Shown here: positions 1 through 7,878 of the stretch, piece after piece
Layout of the letters: each line of letters starts with the position of its first letter
Position numbering within the stretch: the stretch's first letter is position 1
Assembly (NCBI GenBank): GCA_963205455.1
Contig: CAUJJL010000107.1
Span: 1 to 45,683, forward strand
Reading direction: 5' to 3'
Length of the DNA: 45,683 nt
From: Verrucomicrobiota bacterium
GTDB taxonomy: Bacteria; Verrucomicrobiota; Verrucomicrobiia; Opitutales; Opitutaceae
The notes under the pieces: model-generated
Database searches by the model: none
Told to the model about the DNA's origin: nothing
The model's input: only the letters and a program-made list of their open reading frames with translations
Program-made: the position numbers and the translations under genes

Positions 1-468
1 GGAGGCCGGTGTGATGACTCCGTCGCCATTGAATTTGGTCGCCGCATAAACCTTGGTGAGGCTGGCAGCCTGGGAGAGAGAGATGCCGGAGGCGTTTGCT
101 TCGCCGAGACCTGAGAGCATTTCCTTCGCAGCGGAGATGACGGCCTTGCCTTCTGGCGTCTCGCTGTTGAAAGCGGAAAATGGCAGGGTCTCACTGCCCT
201 TCAGGAGGTCGCCGGTGTCACGCATCACCTTTGCAGCCCAGTCGATTGCACCGAGCAACTCGGGCACGCGGACGCGGCTGTCATTGTCGGTATCGATCAG
301 GGTCAGCGTCTTCTCGTCGACTTCGAGACCTTTGACGGGGCAGCTCAGGGCGACCCAGAGCTTTTGATCCAATTCCTTCAGGTGAAGAAGGTCCTCACCG
401 CTTTCTATTGCAACCTGATCAAGTCCACCGATGCGGTGGAATTTCCATGTATGGGATGCGTGTGCCAT
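1..468 (-). CDS. EF-hand-containing hypothetical protein, N-terminal part
   Basis: An open frame starts at ATG 466-468 on the minus strand and stays open for 156 codons to the window edge, so the C-terminus is missing. There is no signal peptide or membrane span in the visible part. Residues 59-70 (DTDNDSRVRVPE) fit a 12-residue EF-hand calcium loop, with Asp at positions 1, 3 and 5 and Glu at 12. A weaker second loop lies near the truncated end (KFNGDGVITP). The start region (TWKFHRIGG, then LDQKLWVAL) resembles a family of uncharacterised proteins I recall from Verrucomicrobia and Bacteroidetes, but I cannot name a function. Calcium binding is an inference from the loop. Confidence 0.7.
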   Translation of the reverse strand, partial: MAHASHTWKFHRIGGLDQVAIESGEDLLHLKELDQKLWVALSCPVKGLEVDEKTLTLIDTDNDSRVRVPELLGAIDWAAKVMRDTGDLLKGSETLPFSAFNSETPEGKAVISAAKEMLSGLGEANASGISLSQAASLTKVYAATKFNGDGVITPAS

Positions 469-558
469 GAATTTGGGATTATGAATAGGACTTGCGACCT
501 GGGGTAAGTTACCTATCCCCAAGTTTATGAAGCAACCCTGAAGTCGGGCGCGCGGCTC

Positions 559-1002
559 TCAGGTTATCGCGTCGATTTTCCGGATGCGGGCGAGGTGGCG
601 ACCGCCCTCAAACTCGGTTGCGAGCCAGACATTTACGATCTTGTGGGCCAATTCCTCGGAAATGGTGCGTTCGCCCAATGACAAGCAATTGCCGTCGTTA
701 TGGGAACGGTTCCAGATGGCGACCTGTTCGGTCCAGCAGAGGCCGCAGCGCACTCCTTTCACGCGATTGGCTACAATGGCTTCTCCGTTACCGGAGCCGC
801 CGAGGACGATGCCGCGTTCGACCTCACCTCGGGCGACCGCTTCAGCGACGGGGCGGATAAAGTCGGGATAGTCGCAGCTGGCCTCTGAATGGGTACCCAT
901 GTCGCGTACCGTGTGGCCGGCGGAGAGGAGCATGGCCTTGATGGACTCCTTGTAACGAAAACCGGCGTGGTCTGAACCAATGGCGATGGTGAAGAGTTTC
1001 AT
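559..1002 (-). CDS. rpiB: Ribose-5-phosphate isomerase B, Glu-type (RpiB/LacAB family)
   Basis: This 147-residue protein interconverts ribose 5-phosphate and ribulose 5-phosphate in the non-oxidative pentose phosphate pathway. Family signatures are GSDHAG at residues 9-14, DYPDF at 44-48 and HNDGN before the LGERT segment. The active-site stretch reads GGSGNGEA (68-75). This matches the mycobacterial type, in which a Glu (here E74) acts as the base, and not the Cys-type with CGTG seen in E. coli. The start at 1002 gives the standard N-terminus MKLFTIAIGSDHAG. The frame is open upstream to 1050, but those 16 residues are not family-like. It is divergent from the lipoprotein genes. A related sugar isomerase role (allose or galactose phosphates) cannot be excluded. 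Confidence 0.9.
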   Translation of the reverse strand: MKLFTIAIGSDHAGFRYKESIKAMLLSAGHTVRDMGTHSEASCDYPDFIRPVAEAVARGEVERGIVLGGSGNGEAIVANRVKGVRCGLCWTEQVAIWNRSHNDGNCLSLGERTISEELAHKIVNVWLATEFEGGRHLARIRKIDAIT

Positions 1003-1108
1003 GGGAAGCGGTGAAGTGGGATGCTGGCGGAGAGTTGCAGCCTGCCGCAATCTCGGTAGGCTAGGTGCATCGTCGCTCTCAAGTTAACGACCGCAAAGAT
1101 AAATTTCC

Positions 1109-1528
1109 ATGAACCTCCACTCCCTGTTTCTCGCAGGCAGCGTGTCAACTCTGCTCGTTTTGAGCGCATGCTCATCCGTGCAGGATCGCATTGATCGCGA
1201 TCCATCGGCCTATGCCCATTCGTCCCCTGAGGACCAGGCGAAGATCCGAGATGGAAAGGTCGCGGTGGGATTCACCCGTGAGCAGGTGCGACTGGCGCTT
1301 GGGGACCCGACAGGCGTTGCGACACGCACCACGGCTGAAGGCACCCAGGAAGTCTGGAGTTATCACGCCAAGGGGCCGAAGTTTGGGCTCGGAGTGGGCG
1401 TTGGAGGAGGAAGCGGTGGAGTCGGGGTCGGCGTGGGAGTGGGTACAGGGGATCGTTCCGACGAACCTAAGATGCGGGTCATTTTCAGTGCGGATCGGGT
1501 CGTTTCCGTGGAACAACACGCCAAGTGA
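1109..1528 (+). CDS. BamE/SmpA-like small lipoprotein, Gly/Val-rich
   Basis: A 139-residue predicted lipoprotein. It has a hydrophobic signal and a lipobox LSAC with the lipidated Cys at residue 21. The core (GFTREQVRLALGDPTG, then EVWSYH) matches the pattern of SmpA/OmlA/BamE-type domains: a Gly turn, a helix with QV, LG.P, and a strand with W.Y. Between the core and the last strand lies a low-complexity Gly/Val/Ser stretch of about 25 residues. The protein is clearly paralogous to the next gene. It is likely anchored in the outer or inner membrane facing the periplasm. Whether it assists outer-membrane protein assembly is not shown; the fold call rests on the motif only. Confidence 0.75.
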   Translation: MNLHSLFLAGSVSTLLVLSACSSVQDRIDRDPSAYAHSSPEDQAKIRDGKVAVGFTREQVRLALGDPTGVATRTTAEGTQEVWSYHAKGPKFGLGVGVGGGSGGVGVGVGVGTGDRSDEPKMRVIFSADRVVSVEQHAK

Positions 1529-1635
1529 CGGCATCAACGTGCGAGGAATGCGTACACGTGGAACCAAGGTCGGGAGGCGGACGTCATATATCTCAAGAGA
1601 ACATCACCCCCAAACATTCAACCCATCAACCTAAC

Positions 1636-2070
1636 ATGAACTCCACACGTCTCCGTCTGTTTCTGGCGTCACTCCTGGTGGCGTTATTCGCGGCGGGGTG
1701 TTCCACCCCGCAGAGCCGTATCGACAAGAATCCCGCGGCCTTTGCACGCCTGACTCCTCAGCAGCAGGACATGATCAAGAAAGGGCAAGTGGGTCTCGGG
1801 TTTGACAAGGAAGCCGTCCAACTCGCGCTGGGCGAGCCTGACCGGCTTATCACGCGCACGGATGCTTCGGGCACAAAGGAAATCTGGAGCTACACGACGT
1901 ATGAGGGCGCAGATGGTGCGTTCCTTTATCGGGGCTGGTACCATCGCTACTACTGCTACGGTGATCCCTTTTACCCGTACTATCTCAATTTCCCGAGCCG
2001 CCGCACCCGCGAACGTTTTCGTGTGGTGTTTTCAGGCGACAAGGTGATTGAAGTCCAACAGGAGCATTAA
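1636..2070 (+). CDS. BamE/SmpA-like small lipoprotein, Tyr-rich paralogue
   Basis: A 144-residue predicted lipoprotein with lipobox FAAGC (Cys 22). It aligns with the upstream gene: SRIDKNPAAF against DRIDRDPSAY, GFDKEAVQLALGEPD against GFTREQVRLALGDPT, EIWSY against EVWSY, and RVVFSGDKVIEV against RVIFSADRVVSV. It has a Tyr-rich insert (YRGWYHRYYCYGDPFYPYY) where the paralogue has a Gly/Val stretch. The ATG at 1636 is chosen because it directly precedes the signal peptide; the frame is open upstream to 1525. About 107 bp separate it from the first copy, and an intrinsic terminator follows it, so the pair is probably one transcript. Confidence 0.78.
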   Translation: MNSTRLRLFLASLLVALFAAGCSTPQSRIDKNPAAFARLTPQQQDMIKKGQVGLGFDKEAVQLALGEPDRLITRTDASGTKEIWSYTTYEGADGAFLYRGWYHRYYCYGDPFYPYYLNFPSRRTRERFRVVFSGDKVIEVQQEH

Positions 2071-2104
2071 GCAACCTCCGCCTTCAGAGCTGCCTGCCAG
2101 TTTC

Positions 2105-2134
2105 AGCCGGGCCTACTCTTGGCCCGGCTTTTTC
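2105..2134 (+). terminator. Intrinsic terminator after the lipoprotein pair
   Basis: A perfect 9-bp stem, AGCCGGGCC (2105-2113) with GGCCCGGCT (2121-2129), encloses a 7-nt loop (TACTCTT). The stem runs straight into a T tract. It lies 34 bp past the stop codon at 2070 and is the clearest rho-independent terminator in the window. It should separate the lipoprotein transcript from the downstream epimerase-like gene. Confidence 0.9.
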
Positions 2135-2202
2135 TTTGGCTTCACTCGTCTTATACGGGCCGCTACGATTTTTCCTGCCTTCCGAAACCATTCGTTTCTG
2201 CC

Positions 2203-4050
2203 ATGCGAACCATCAACCGCTTCCTCCTGGATAACGCCCTCAGAATTGCATCAAACCCCTGCATCAGCCCCGACTTCTGCCTGGATTGGCCCTCGCTGGC
2301 CGCGGCGATTTCAGGAAATAGCGCTTCGGTGCAGGCCTGGCCGAAGAGTGTCTTTGTGACGTCGGATGGGGAGTGGAGCCTGGTTGAGGATCGTGCGACC
2401 GGGGATTGTGCCTGGAGATTTGTATCCGGGAAAGCGCACACGTCATCGGAGGTTTTGCGAGAGGGGCGGGAGATCGCGGGCGCGCATTATTTTCCCGCAA
2501 CATGGGAAAACCTGCTCCGATTGAAGAACCTGGTGCAGGCGCACGATGCCGCGTCGACGATTTTTCCCACGGCTGCGGCGAGGCTCGGCCAATCGACGCT
2601 AGGCATTGGCGCCCGCTTCACGACGCTGCATTGGCCGGCGGTGGAATGGGCGATGAGCGCTCTGGGAATCGGCGTCACGGCGAACCAGAACTCGATTCCC
2701 CGAGAATTGGTATTCGACGTGGATGCGATGCTGGCCGGTTCGTTGGATACGGTGCCTTTTCCGTTTATAGGAACCAACGTGCCCGAGGGGCACCAGGGGC
2801 AGAGCGTCGAGGGCATGAGCCATGGCTGTGTGCTCTCGAAGCTGAAGAACGGGTTTCATCACCTGAAGATTGCGTGGAGCTTCAACGCGGACCATCAGCC
2901 GATCGGCGGGAAATTTGATGTGCGGGAGGATATCCTGGTGCGAGGCTGCCTGCTTGCGAGTTACATCACGTTTGATCTTTCCCCTGAACTGGCGCTTCGG
3001 CAGCCCGCGAAGTTGGAATTCATTGACGCCGGACTCCTCGTCAAAGTGAGGACGCGCGTAAAGGCCGCAGGAATCGCACTGGACGACACTGCCTTTTCGA
3101 CACTGCTCGCCACGGTCTGGCCCTCCTTGCAGAAGATGAAGCGTCGCGACGAGAAATACGCGGCTGCCCGCGCCGCGGCATTCACCACGGAGGTCGGACG
3201 CGCCTATTTGCGGGAATTGTCCATTGACGAACTTCCCGGACTTACGACGCCCGAAACGACCGCGATCATGCTGGCCCTGTGCGAGGTCATGGGCATGAAG
3301 ATCCACTTCGTTGCCCCTGCGTTTGGATTTCAGAAGAACATGCCATATCCGGACAATGCGGCGTTGCGGAGCCTCATCGAGAAACAATGGAAAGTGTGCC
3401 GCGAGTTTGGCGCCAGCATAGGGTTCCACTCCGGGTCAGGGAAGTCGGCCGAAAATTATCGGGTGATGGGTGAGGTCACGGGCCAGCGACTCGAGATCAA
3501 GACGAGCGGCCGTTACACGTATGAAATGGGCAAAGCCCTGTTTGATTCCCGCAATGCGGGCGATCAAGCCCTCTGGCGCGACTGGTATCGCTTCACCCTC
3601 GAACTCGCGCTGTCCGGCGCCTTCAGCGACGACTCGACCGAACAGAAGATGGCGCGGAGTTTTATAACGGATGCGCTGTCGAAGTCAGGCGCGAAGGATC
3701 CCGAGCCCTTCTCTTCGCCGGAGGCCGCGCGCTTTGCGCTCGAGGCGCTGCCCCCGAGCCCCGAGCACATGTTCTGGTTCGAGTACAATTTCCTGTTTGT
3801 ACTCGCGGCCGGAGGACGTGCGGAAAAGAAGTCGCTTGGCGATCATTCTCCGGCCGGTTACCGCCAGCGCGCGAGATTCTACGCGATCAGCGACGAAGGA
3901 CGACTCAACTTCGCGCGCAATGTCGCGGCGTACATCATCTTCCTCGCCGAGCATACTGGGCTGACCACCGAGGAACGATGTCGGGCGGCAAGCGCTCTAC
4001 TGGGGCGCTACGCCACAATGGACGCGTTTCTTGGTGATATCGGCCGCTAA
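2203..4050 (+). CDS. UxaE-like (tagaturonate/fructuronate epimerase family) protein
   Basis: A 615-residue soluble protein with no signal peptide. The segment at about residues 407-440 (GFHSGSGKSAENYRVMG, then LEIKTSGRYTYEMG) resembles the conserved HSGSDK...KT core I recall for the UxaE family. UxaE epimerises D-tagaturonate and D-fructuronate in galacturonate breakdown. A preceding segment with MGMKIHFVAPAFGFQKN fits a TIM-barrel-like metal-dependent epimerase. The first Asp of the family motif is Gly here (SGSGK), and the protein is longer than the roughly 500 residues I remember for UxaE, so the substrate may differ. The start at 2203 avoids a 28-residue upstream extension that overlaps the terminator. 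No other uronate genes are nearby. Confidence 0.5.
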   Translation: MRTINRFLLDNALRIASNPCISPDFCLDWPSLAAAISGNSASVQAWPKSVFVTSDGEWSLVEDRATGDCAWRFVSGKAHTSSEVLREGREIAGAHYFPATWENLLRLKNLVQAHDAASTIFPTAAARLGQSTLGIGARFTTLHWPAVEWAMSALGIGVTANQNSIPRELVFDVDAMLAGSLDTVPFPFIGTNVPEGHQGQSVEGMSHGCVLSKLKNGFHHLKIAWSFNADHQPIGGKFDVREDILVRGCLLASYITFDLSPELALRQPAKLEFIDAGLLVKVRTRVKAAGIALDDTAFSTLLATVWPSLQKMKRRDEKYAAARAAAFTTEVGRAYLRELSIDELPGLTTPETTAIMLALCEVMGMKIHFVAPAFGFQKNMPYPDNAALRSLIEKQWKVCREFGASIGFHSGSGKSAENYRVMGEVTGQRLEIKTSGRYTYEMGKALFDSRNAGDQALWRDWYRFTLELALSGAFSDDSTEQKMARSFITDALSKSGAKDPEPFSSPEAARFALEALPPSPEHMFWFEYNFLFVLAAGGRAEKKSLGDHSPAGYRQRARFYAISDEGRLNFARNVAAYIIFLAEHTGLTTEERCRAASALLGRYATMDAFLGDIGR

Positions 4051-4131
4051 GTGTTGTCCTCCCGATGTCGTTTCGGACCAAGATGACTACGGACCCGATC
4101 CGCATGCGGCGATGTTCTCGCGCTTCTCGGT

Positions 4132-4524
4132 TCAGTGCCAGTTTTCGACGAGCAACCCTCGAATCCGCGAAAATTCCCTGGTATTCCTCGTCACCAGGGT
4201 GGCTCCCAACCGCAGGGCTTGTGCGGCAATTAGCGTGTCTAACGGGCCAATTCCCATTCCCCGCAACTCCAGGTCATGGCGAATTGCCGCGTAGTGCGTG
4301 GCGTCATCGCGCGTAAAGGGCTCTACCGTTACCGTCTGTGCCAGCGCCGCCAACTGCAGCCGGGATTGGGCGCTCTTCCCCTTGGTGACGCCAAACTCCC
4401 GCTCAGCGAGCACAATCGCCGACAGCCGCAGATCTGGAAAAGACTCCTGCATTCTTGCGACCAGCCCTGGTGGATCGCCCCGCATGTAGGCGGATATCGC
4501 ATTCGTATCCGGCAGGTAGATCAT
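4132..4524 (-). CDS. vapC: VapC-type PIN-domain ribonuclease toxin
   Basis: A 130-residue PIN-domain protein. The N-terminal strand YLPDTNAISAY carries the first catalytic Asp. The mid-region SAIVLAEREFG carries the conserved Glu, IGPLDTLIAAQA the third acid, and LVTRNTREF the C-terminal PIN signature with Thr and Asn. VapC toxins are Mg-dependent RNases held inactive by VapB. The ATG at 4522-4524 overlaps the TGA of the upstream antitoxin gene by 4 bp, the usual arrangement for coupled toxin-antitoxin translation. The start is placed there because upstream residues are Arg-rich and not family-like. It is convergent with the epimerase-like gene. Confidence 0.92.
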   Translation of the reverse strand: MIYLPDTNAISAYMRGDPPGLVARMQESFPDLRLSAIVLAEREFGVTKGKSAQSRLQLAALAQTVTVEPFTRDDATHYAAIRHDLELRGMGIGPLDTLIAAQALRLGATLVTRNTREFSRIRGLLVENWH

Positions 4525-4766
4525 TCGTCGCGCGGCAGGTCGGGCGCGTCGTGTGCAGGCACGTCGTCCAGGTCGGGACAAGAGCCTGCCAGTGCGATGA
4601 ACTTGCGACGCCGTTCCTCGAAGTCCGAATCCAACGGCTCCAAAAGCACGCCTCGTTGTGTTTTCAAGACCCTGACCTCTCGACCCTCGAACCTGAATTC
4701 ACGAGGAAGCCTAACCGCTTGAGAGCCGCCGTGTTGGAATAATTTGGCCTTGGTGAATGGCACCAT
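4521..4766 (-). CDS. vapB: VapB-type antitoxin, AbrB/SpoVT fold
   Basis: An 81-residue antitoxin. Its N-terminal half (AKLFQHGGSQAVRLP, then REFRFEGREVRVLK) is the swapped-hairpin AbrB/MazE DNA-binding fold typical of VapB, with the diagnostic GGSQAVRLP. The C-terminal part (about 50-81) is acidic and should wrap the toxin. The ATG at 4766 is preferred over the frame-open 4802 because it gives the standard N-terminus. VapB normally represses its own operon with VapC, and a palindrome sits directly upstream. No close partner genes lie outside the pair. Confidence 0.9.
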   Translation of the reverse strand: MVPFTKAKLFQHGGSQAVRLPREFRFEGREVRVLKTQRGVLLEPLDSDFEERRRKFIALAGSCPDLDDVPAHDAPDLPRDE

Positions 4767-4768
4767 AG

Positions 4769-4778
4769 CTACATGTAG
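4769..4778. promoter_or_regulatory. Candidate vapBC operator palindrome
   Basis: A perfect 10-bp palindrome, CTACATGTAG, lies 2 bp upstream of the vapB start codon. AbrB-fold antitoxins bind palindromes in their own promoter, so autoregulation is plausible. The function is inferred from position and symmetry only. Confidence 0.45.
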
Positions 4779-4919
4779 ATACATTCTGTCCGAATTGTCC
4801 ACATCTTTCCTCTGTAAGCGCGGTTGAGTCCGTCCCAGCGTAGTCTGCAGTCAGCGAAAATTTGCCGACTTGGAATGACGACAAAATGCTATGGCTCCGA
4901 CTTTGCTGCTCGGGCTTCG

Positions 4920-7742
4920 TCAGCGTCCACTTAGGGTGAACGGCACCGACACCTTCACATTGGCCGTGCGACCGGTCTTTGTCGTGGCGGGTTTGAAGCG
5001 CCATTTGGCGAGCGCGGCGATGCACGCCTTGCCGAAGTCCTCAGACGACGCCTTTTCCAGCGTCAGTGATTTGGGAACGCCGTTTCGATCGATGACACAG
5101 GAAACCACAGCCTCGCCGAGGTCCTGGACACCTCGGGCCACAAAGTCGGGGGTGACCGTCTTGATCGCGACGGGCGCCTGGGCAATTTCGGACATCTTGA
5201 GGATGCGGTCAAAGGGATCGAGTGCGGCTGTCACCTCGGCGTCGGCACCCGCTGCGAGACGTGTCTTAACGATGGCCGAGTCGTGCTCGGGTATTGAAAG
5301 TTCGAATACGTACTCCCCGGGTTTGAGTTCTGACAATTGAAGCGGGGTTGTTCCCAGGAGTTCCTCGTCGCGCATCACGGCCGCACCGGATGGGGTGGAA
5401 GTGATCAGCAGGCGTGCGGTCGGGAAGAGCGGCACCACTTGTGTGGTCTGGAGCGAGGAGACTTTTGCGGTTGAAGTGACCGGATTCCAGCCTGGTCGCA
5501 GAAGGGTCACGGTGTAGTCGCCCACGATGAGTTCGCTGAGAGTGGACGGTGTGGTGCCTGTTCGCATCGGTGGGGAGTCTGGCTTCTCCGATGCCTGACG
5601 CAGTTCGAACGCGAGGCCGACGGGCTCACTGATGATTTCGAGGCTGCCGAGCTGACGCGTGAGTTCGATCAGGCCAAGGTCGGTCGTCTGGTCGCGCTTG
5701 AGCTCTACAGTGCGGGTCGTGGTATCATAACCCGGCAGGCTGATGGAAAGATGGTGGGTGCCGATGGAGAGGCTGTTGATGGAAAGCGGTGTGGCCTGCG
5801 GCAGGGCGCCATCAATCGAGACGTGTGCACCTGTGGGCTCTGTTCGTACGACCAGGATGCCTGGCGCGTTTGCCCGACGCTCCGCTTCGATTCGTTGGAG
5901 AACCTCCTCCTCGGTACGAAGCTTGACGGCGGCGACGGCCCTTTCCCTTTCGAACTCAGCTTCCTTGCGGAGCCGCTCGGCCTCCAGTCGAGCTGCCTCT
6001 TCACTTTCCCTGGCTTTTGCCATGGCTTCCGCAGCGCGCTGCCTGGCCTCCGCTTCACGTAGACGAGCAAGTTCGTTCTCCTTCTGGATGTTCAGGGTGA
6101 ACCAGGTGGAAATGCCGACTGCAACCAGGGCGATCCCTGCGATCCACAATCCGCTCCTGGAGGCCTTCTTCTTTTGCGCGGGAGGTGCCTCATCCTTCGA
6201 ATCCGCCTCAGCGGGTGCTTGGGCGGCTTGGCTGGTTTCGGGCGGGCGGGGAGGATGGGGAGCTGCGGCCATGGCGCTTGATCGCCTGATGGCGGAGACG
6301 ACTGCACCGGCTTCGGGCTTGTTGCCACTGGAAGCCTCGGGGTGAGCGGCGGTGACTCCCGACAGGAGGGCCTGTGTTTCCGTCTGTGTTCTGGCGGAGG
6401 CCGCCAGAGCCTTGGCAGTGGTGCTCTTGGGTGGGGCCGGTTGAGGAGTGGGATGGCGCTCCGCAGGAGGTTGTGCACGAGTCAGGGCCGTGGCGCGTGC
6501 GCTTGCCTGCGCCAGGACGGAATGGGTCGCCACCGTGGTCGCAGTCGCGGTTTGCGGCGCGGCCTCGGCAATACGGGTTTCCGCTGGTGCCTTGGCTCCG
6601 CGCGATTCGGCAACAGCTGCCTTTTTCCCACTAGTGACGTTGGTCGATGCCGCGATGGCTGCACGCACCGTGTTTCTTGCCCCGACGTCGATCATTTGCC
6701 AGGCGGGTTGCCAGCCTTCGGTTTTTGCGGCGTGCCTGCCGATTAGATGCAGCAGTCCTGCCGCGTTGAAGCTGAGATTACCGGCCAGCGAGTTGCCGAG
6801 GAAATCGACGCCAAGCTCGCGGCTGAGCGCGGTGATGGGCGGATGCCACGGGGTCATACCCAGCAGGGTGCTCACCTCGTTTGTAAACCAGGAATTGTCC
6901 GCGGGGAGTCCGATGCAGAAGAGCGCCGATGGAGCGCCCCCGAGTGCGTGATGCGCAGGCTTGATTCCGGAAGCGAGCCGCCTGACGACCTTGGGGCCTG
7001 TGTCAGCGAAATCAAAGAACGCATTCAGAAAAAGCTTTGTGGCTGCGGCGCGGGATGCGAGCGACAGTTCACCTTGAATCGCATCGGCGATGTGATGAAT
7101 GCCGATCGGGCAGGTCTGAGTGGCCAGCACTCCTTTGCGGTTTACGAGATAGAGGGTGGAGTCCGACTCGCCCAAGTCCCAGGCCATGACCGAACTGGGC
7201 GCGCCCGAAAGCTGGCAGGCCGTCTGCAGTGCTCCCAGATGACTGGTAATCGCGGGGCTGATGACGGTGTCGCGCAGGGAAAATTCCGCCAGATGCGCCT
7301 GGGATGCTGCGAGCGAATTCTGTCCGGCTGCCACGGCCAGCCAGCGCCCATGGGATGAGGATGCGACGGAGCAACCATCGTCGGCCCGGCACAGTGCAAG
7401 GGCAAGGGGGCCGTCGATGAATCCGTCCGGCAGATTCAATTCGCGCGCAACCGCATCCGGCGTTCGAATGCGTTTGCACTCCTCGTCCGTCCCGAGATGC
7501 GCAAAGCGCCCGGATGGGCTGATGGCGGCCACGATTGAAGCGGATGAAAACGTCTCCTTCGGTGAAGCCTCCTTGAGGGCCTGCAGGATGTCGTCGCGAT
7601 GATCGCGCAGGCACTCGCGATAAATCTCGACGGTGCGGCCGTTGGCGCGGACAAGCTGAACCGTCAGCTCCGAAACTTCCAGGAAGAGCTTCTTTTCGTT
7701 CGAGGTGGACACCTTGGAGAGGGATTGTGTGGTCCACTTCAT
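4920..7742 (-). CDS. PilM-like ATPase fold + TM + coiled coil + 3 PEGA + TonB C-terminal domain fusion
   Basis: A 940-residue multidomain protein. Residues 1 to about 350 look like a PilM/FtsA-type actin-fold domain, with the phosphate-2 style strand AWDLGESDSTLYLV near 188-200. An Ala/Pro/Thr-rich linker follows (about 365-520). A single membrane span (SGLWIAGIALVAVG..., about 527-549) comes after a Lys-rich KKKASR, which predicts a cytoplasmic N-terminus. A charged Arg/Glu/Ala coiled coil covers about 551-622. Three PEGA repeats start near 627 (GILVVRTEPTGAHV), 697 (LGSLEIISEPVG) and 775 (RLLITSTPSGAAV). The end (about 865-940) is a TonB C-terminal domain (SCVIDRNGVPKSL, then ALAKWRFKPA). 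It probably links a cytoplasmic nucleotide-binding module to periplasmic or outer-membrane partners. No pil or exbBD genes are adjacent. Confidence 0.8.
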   Translation of the reverse strand: MKWTTQSLSKVSTSNEKKLFLEVSELTVQLVRANGRTVEIYRECLRDHRDDILQALKEASPKETFSSASIVAAISPSGRFAHLGTDEECKRIRTPDAVARELNLPDGFIDGPLALALCRADDGCSVASSSHGRWLAVAAGQNSLAASQAHLAEFSLRDTVISPAITSHLGALQTACQLSGAPSSVMAWDLGESDSTLYLVNRKGVLATQTCPIGIHHIADAIQGELSLASRAAATKLFLNAFFDFADTGPKVVRRLASGIKPAHHALGGAPSALFCIGLPADNSWFTNEVSTLLGMTPWHPPITALSRELGVDFLGNSLAGNLSFNAAGLLHLIGRHAAKTEGWQPAWQMIDVGARNTVRAAIAASTNVTSGKKAAVAESRGAKAPAETRIAEAAPQTATATTVATHSVLAQASARATALTRAQPPAERHPTPQPAPPKSTTAKALAASARTQTETQALLSGVTAAHPEASSGNKPEAGAVVSAIRRSSAMAAAPHPPRPPETSQAAQAPAEADSKDEAPPAQKKKASRSGLWIAGIALVAVGISTWFTLNIQKENELARLREAEARQRAAEAMAKARESEEAARLEAERLRKEAEFERERAVAAVKLRTEEEVLQRIEAERRANAPGILVVRTEPTGAHVSIDGALPQATPLSINSLSIGTHHLSISLPGYDTTTRTVELKRDQTTDLGLIELTRQLGSLEIISEPVGLAFELRQASEKPDSPPMRTGTTPSTLSELIVGDYTVTLLRPGWNPVTSTAKVSSLQTTQVVPLFPTARLLITSTPSGAAVMRDEELLGTTPLQLSELKPGEYVFELSIPEHDSAIVKTRLAAGADAEVTAALDPFDRILKMSEIAQAPVAIKTVTPDFVARGVQDLGEAVVSCVIDRNGVPKSLTLEKASSEDFGKACIAALAKWRFKPATTKTGRTANVKVSVPFTLSGR

Positions 7743-7878
7743 CGGCTGATTCGGGGCTCAATTGAGGTGCAATCCCCCACGGATGAATGGGCGTGATGCG
7801 GAGCGCCGAGACTGCGCCGTCCGCCCACGGGACACAGCCGTTTTAGCACCGGCTGCGGTGTGCCTCGTAAAAGAAACG

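Noticed and set aside
7743..7878. Possible terminator after lpd (CAGCCG/CGGCTG hairpin)
   Set aside because: Only a 6-bp stem with a 9-nt loop and no T tract on the minus strand.
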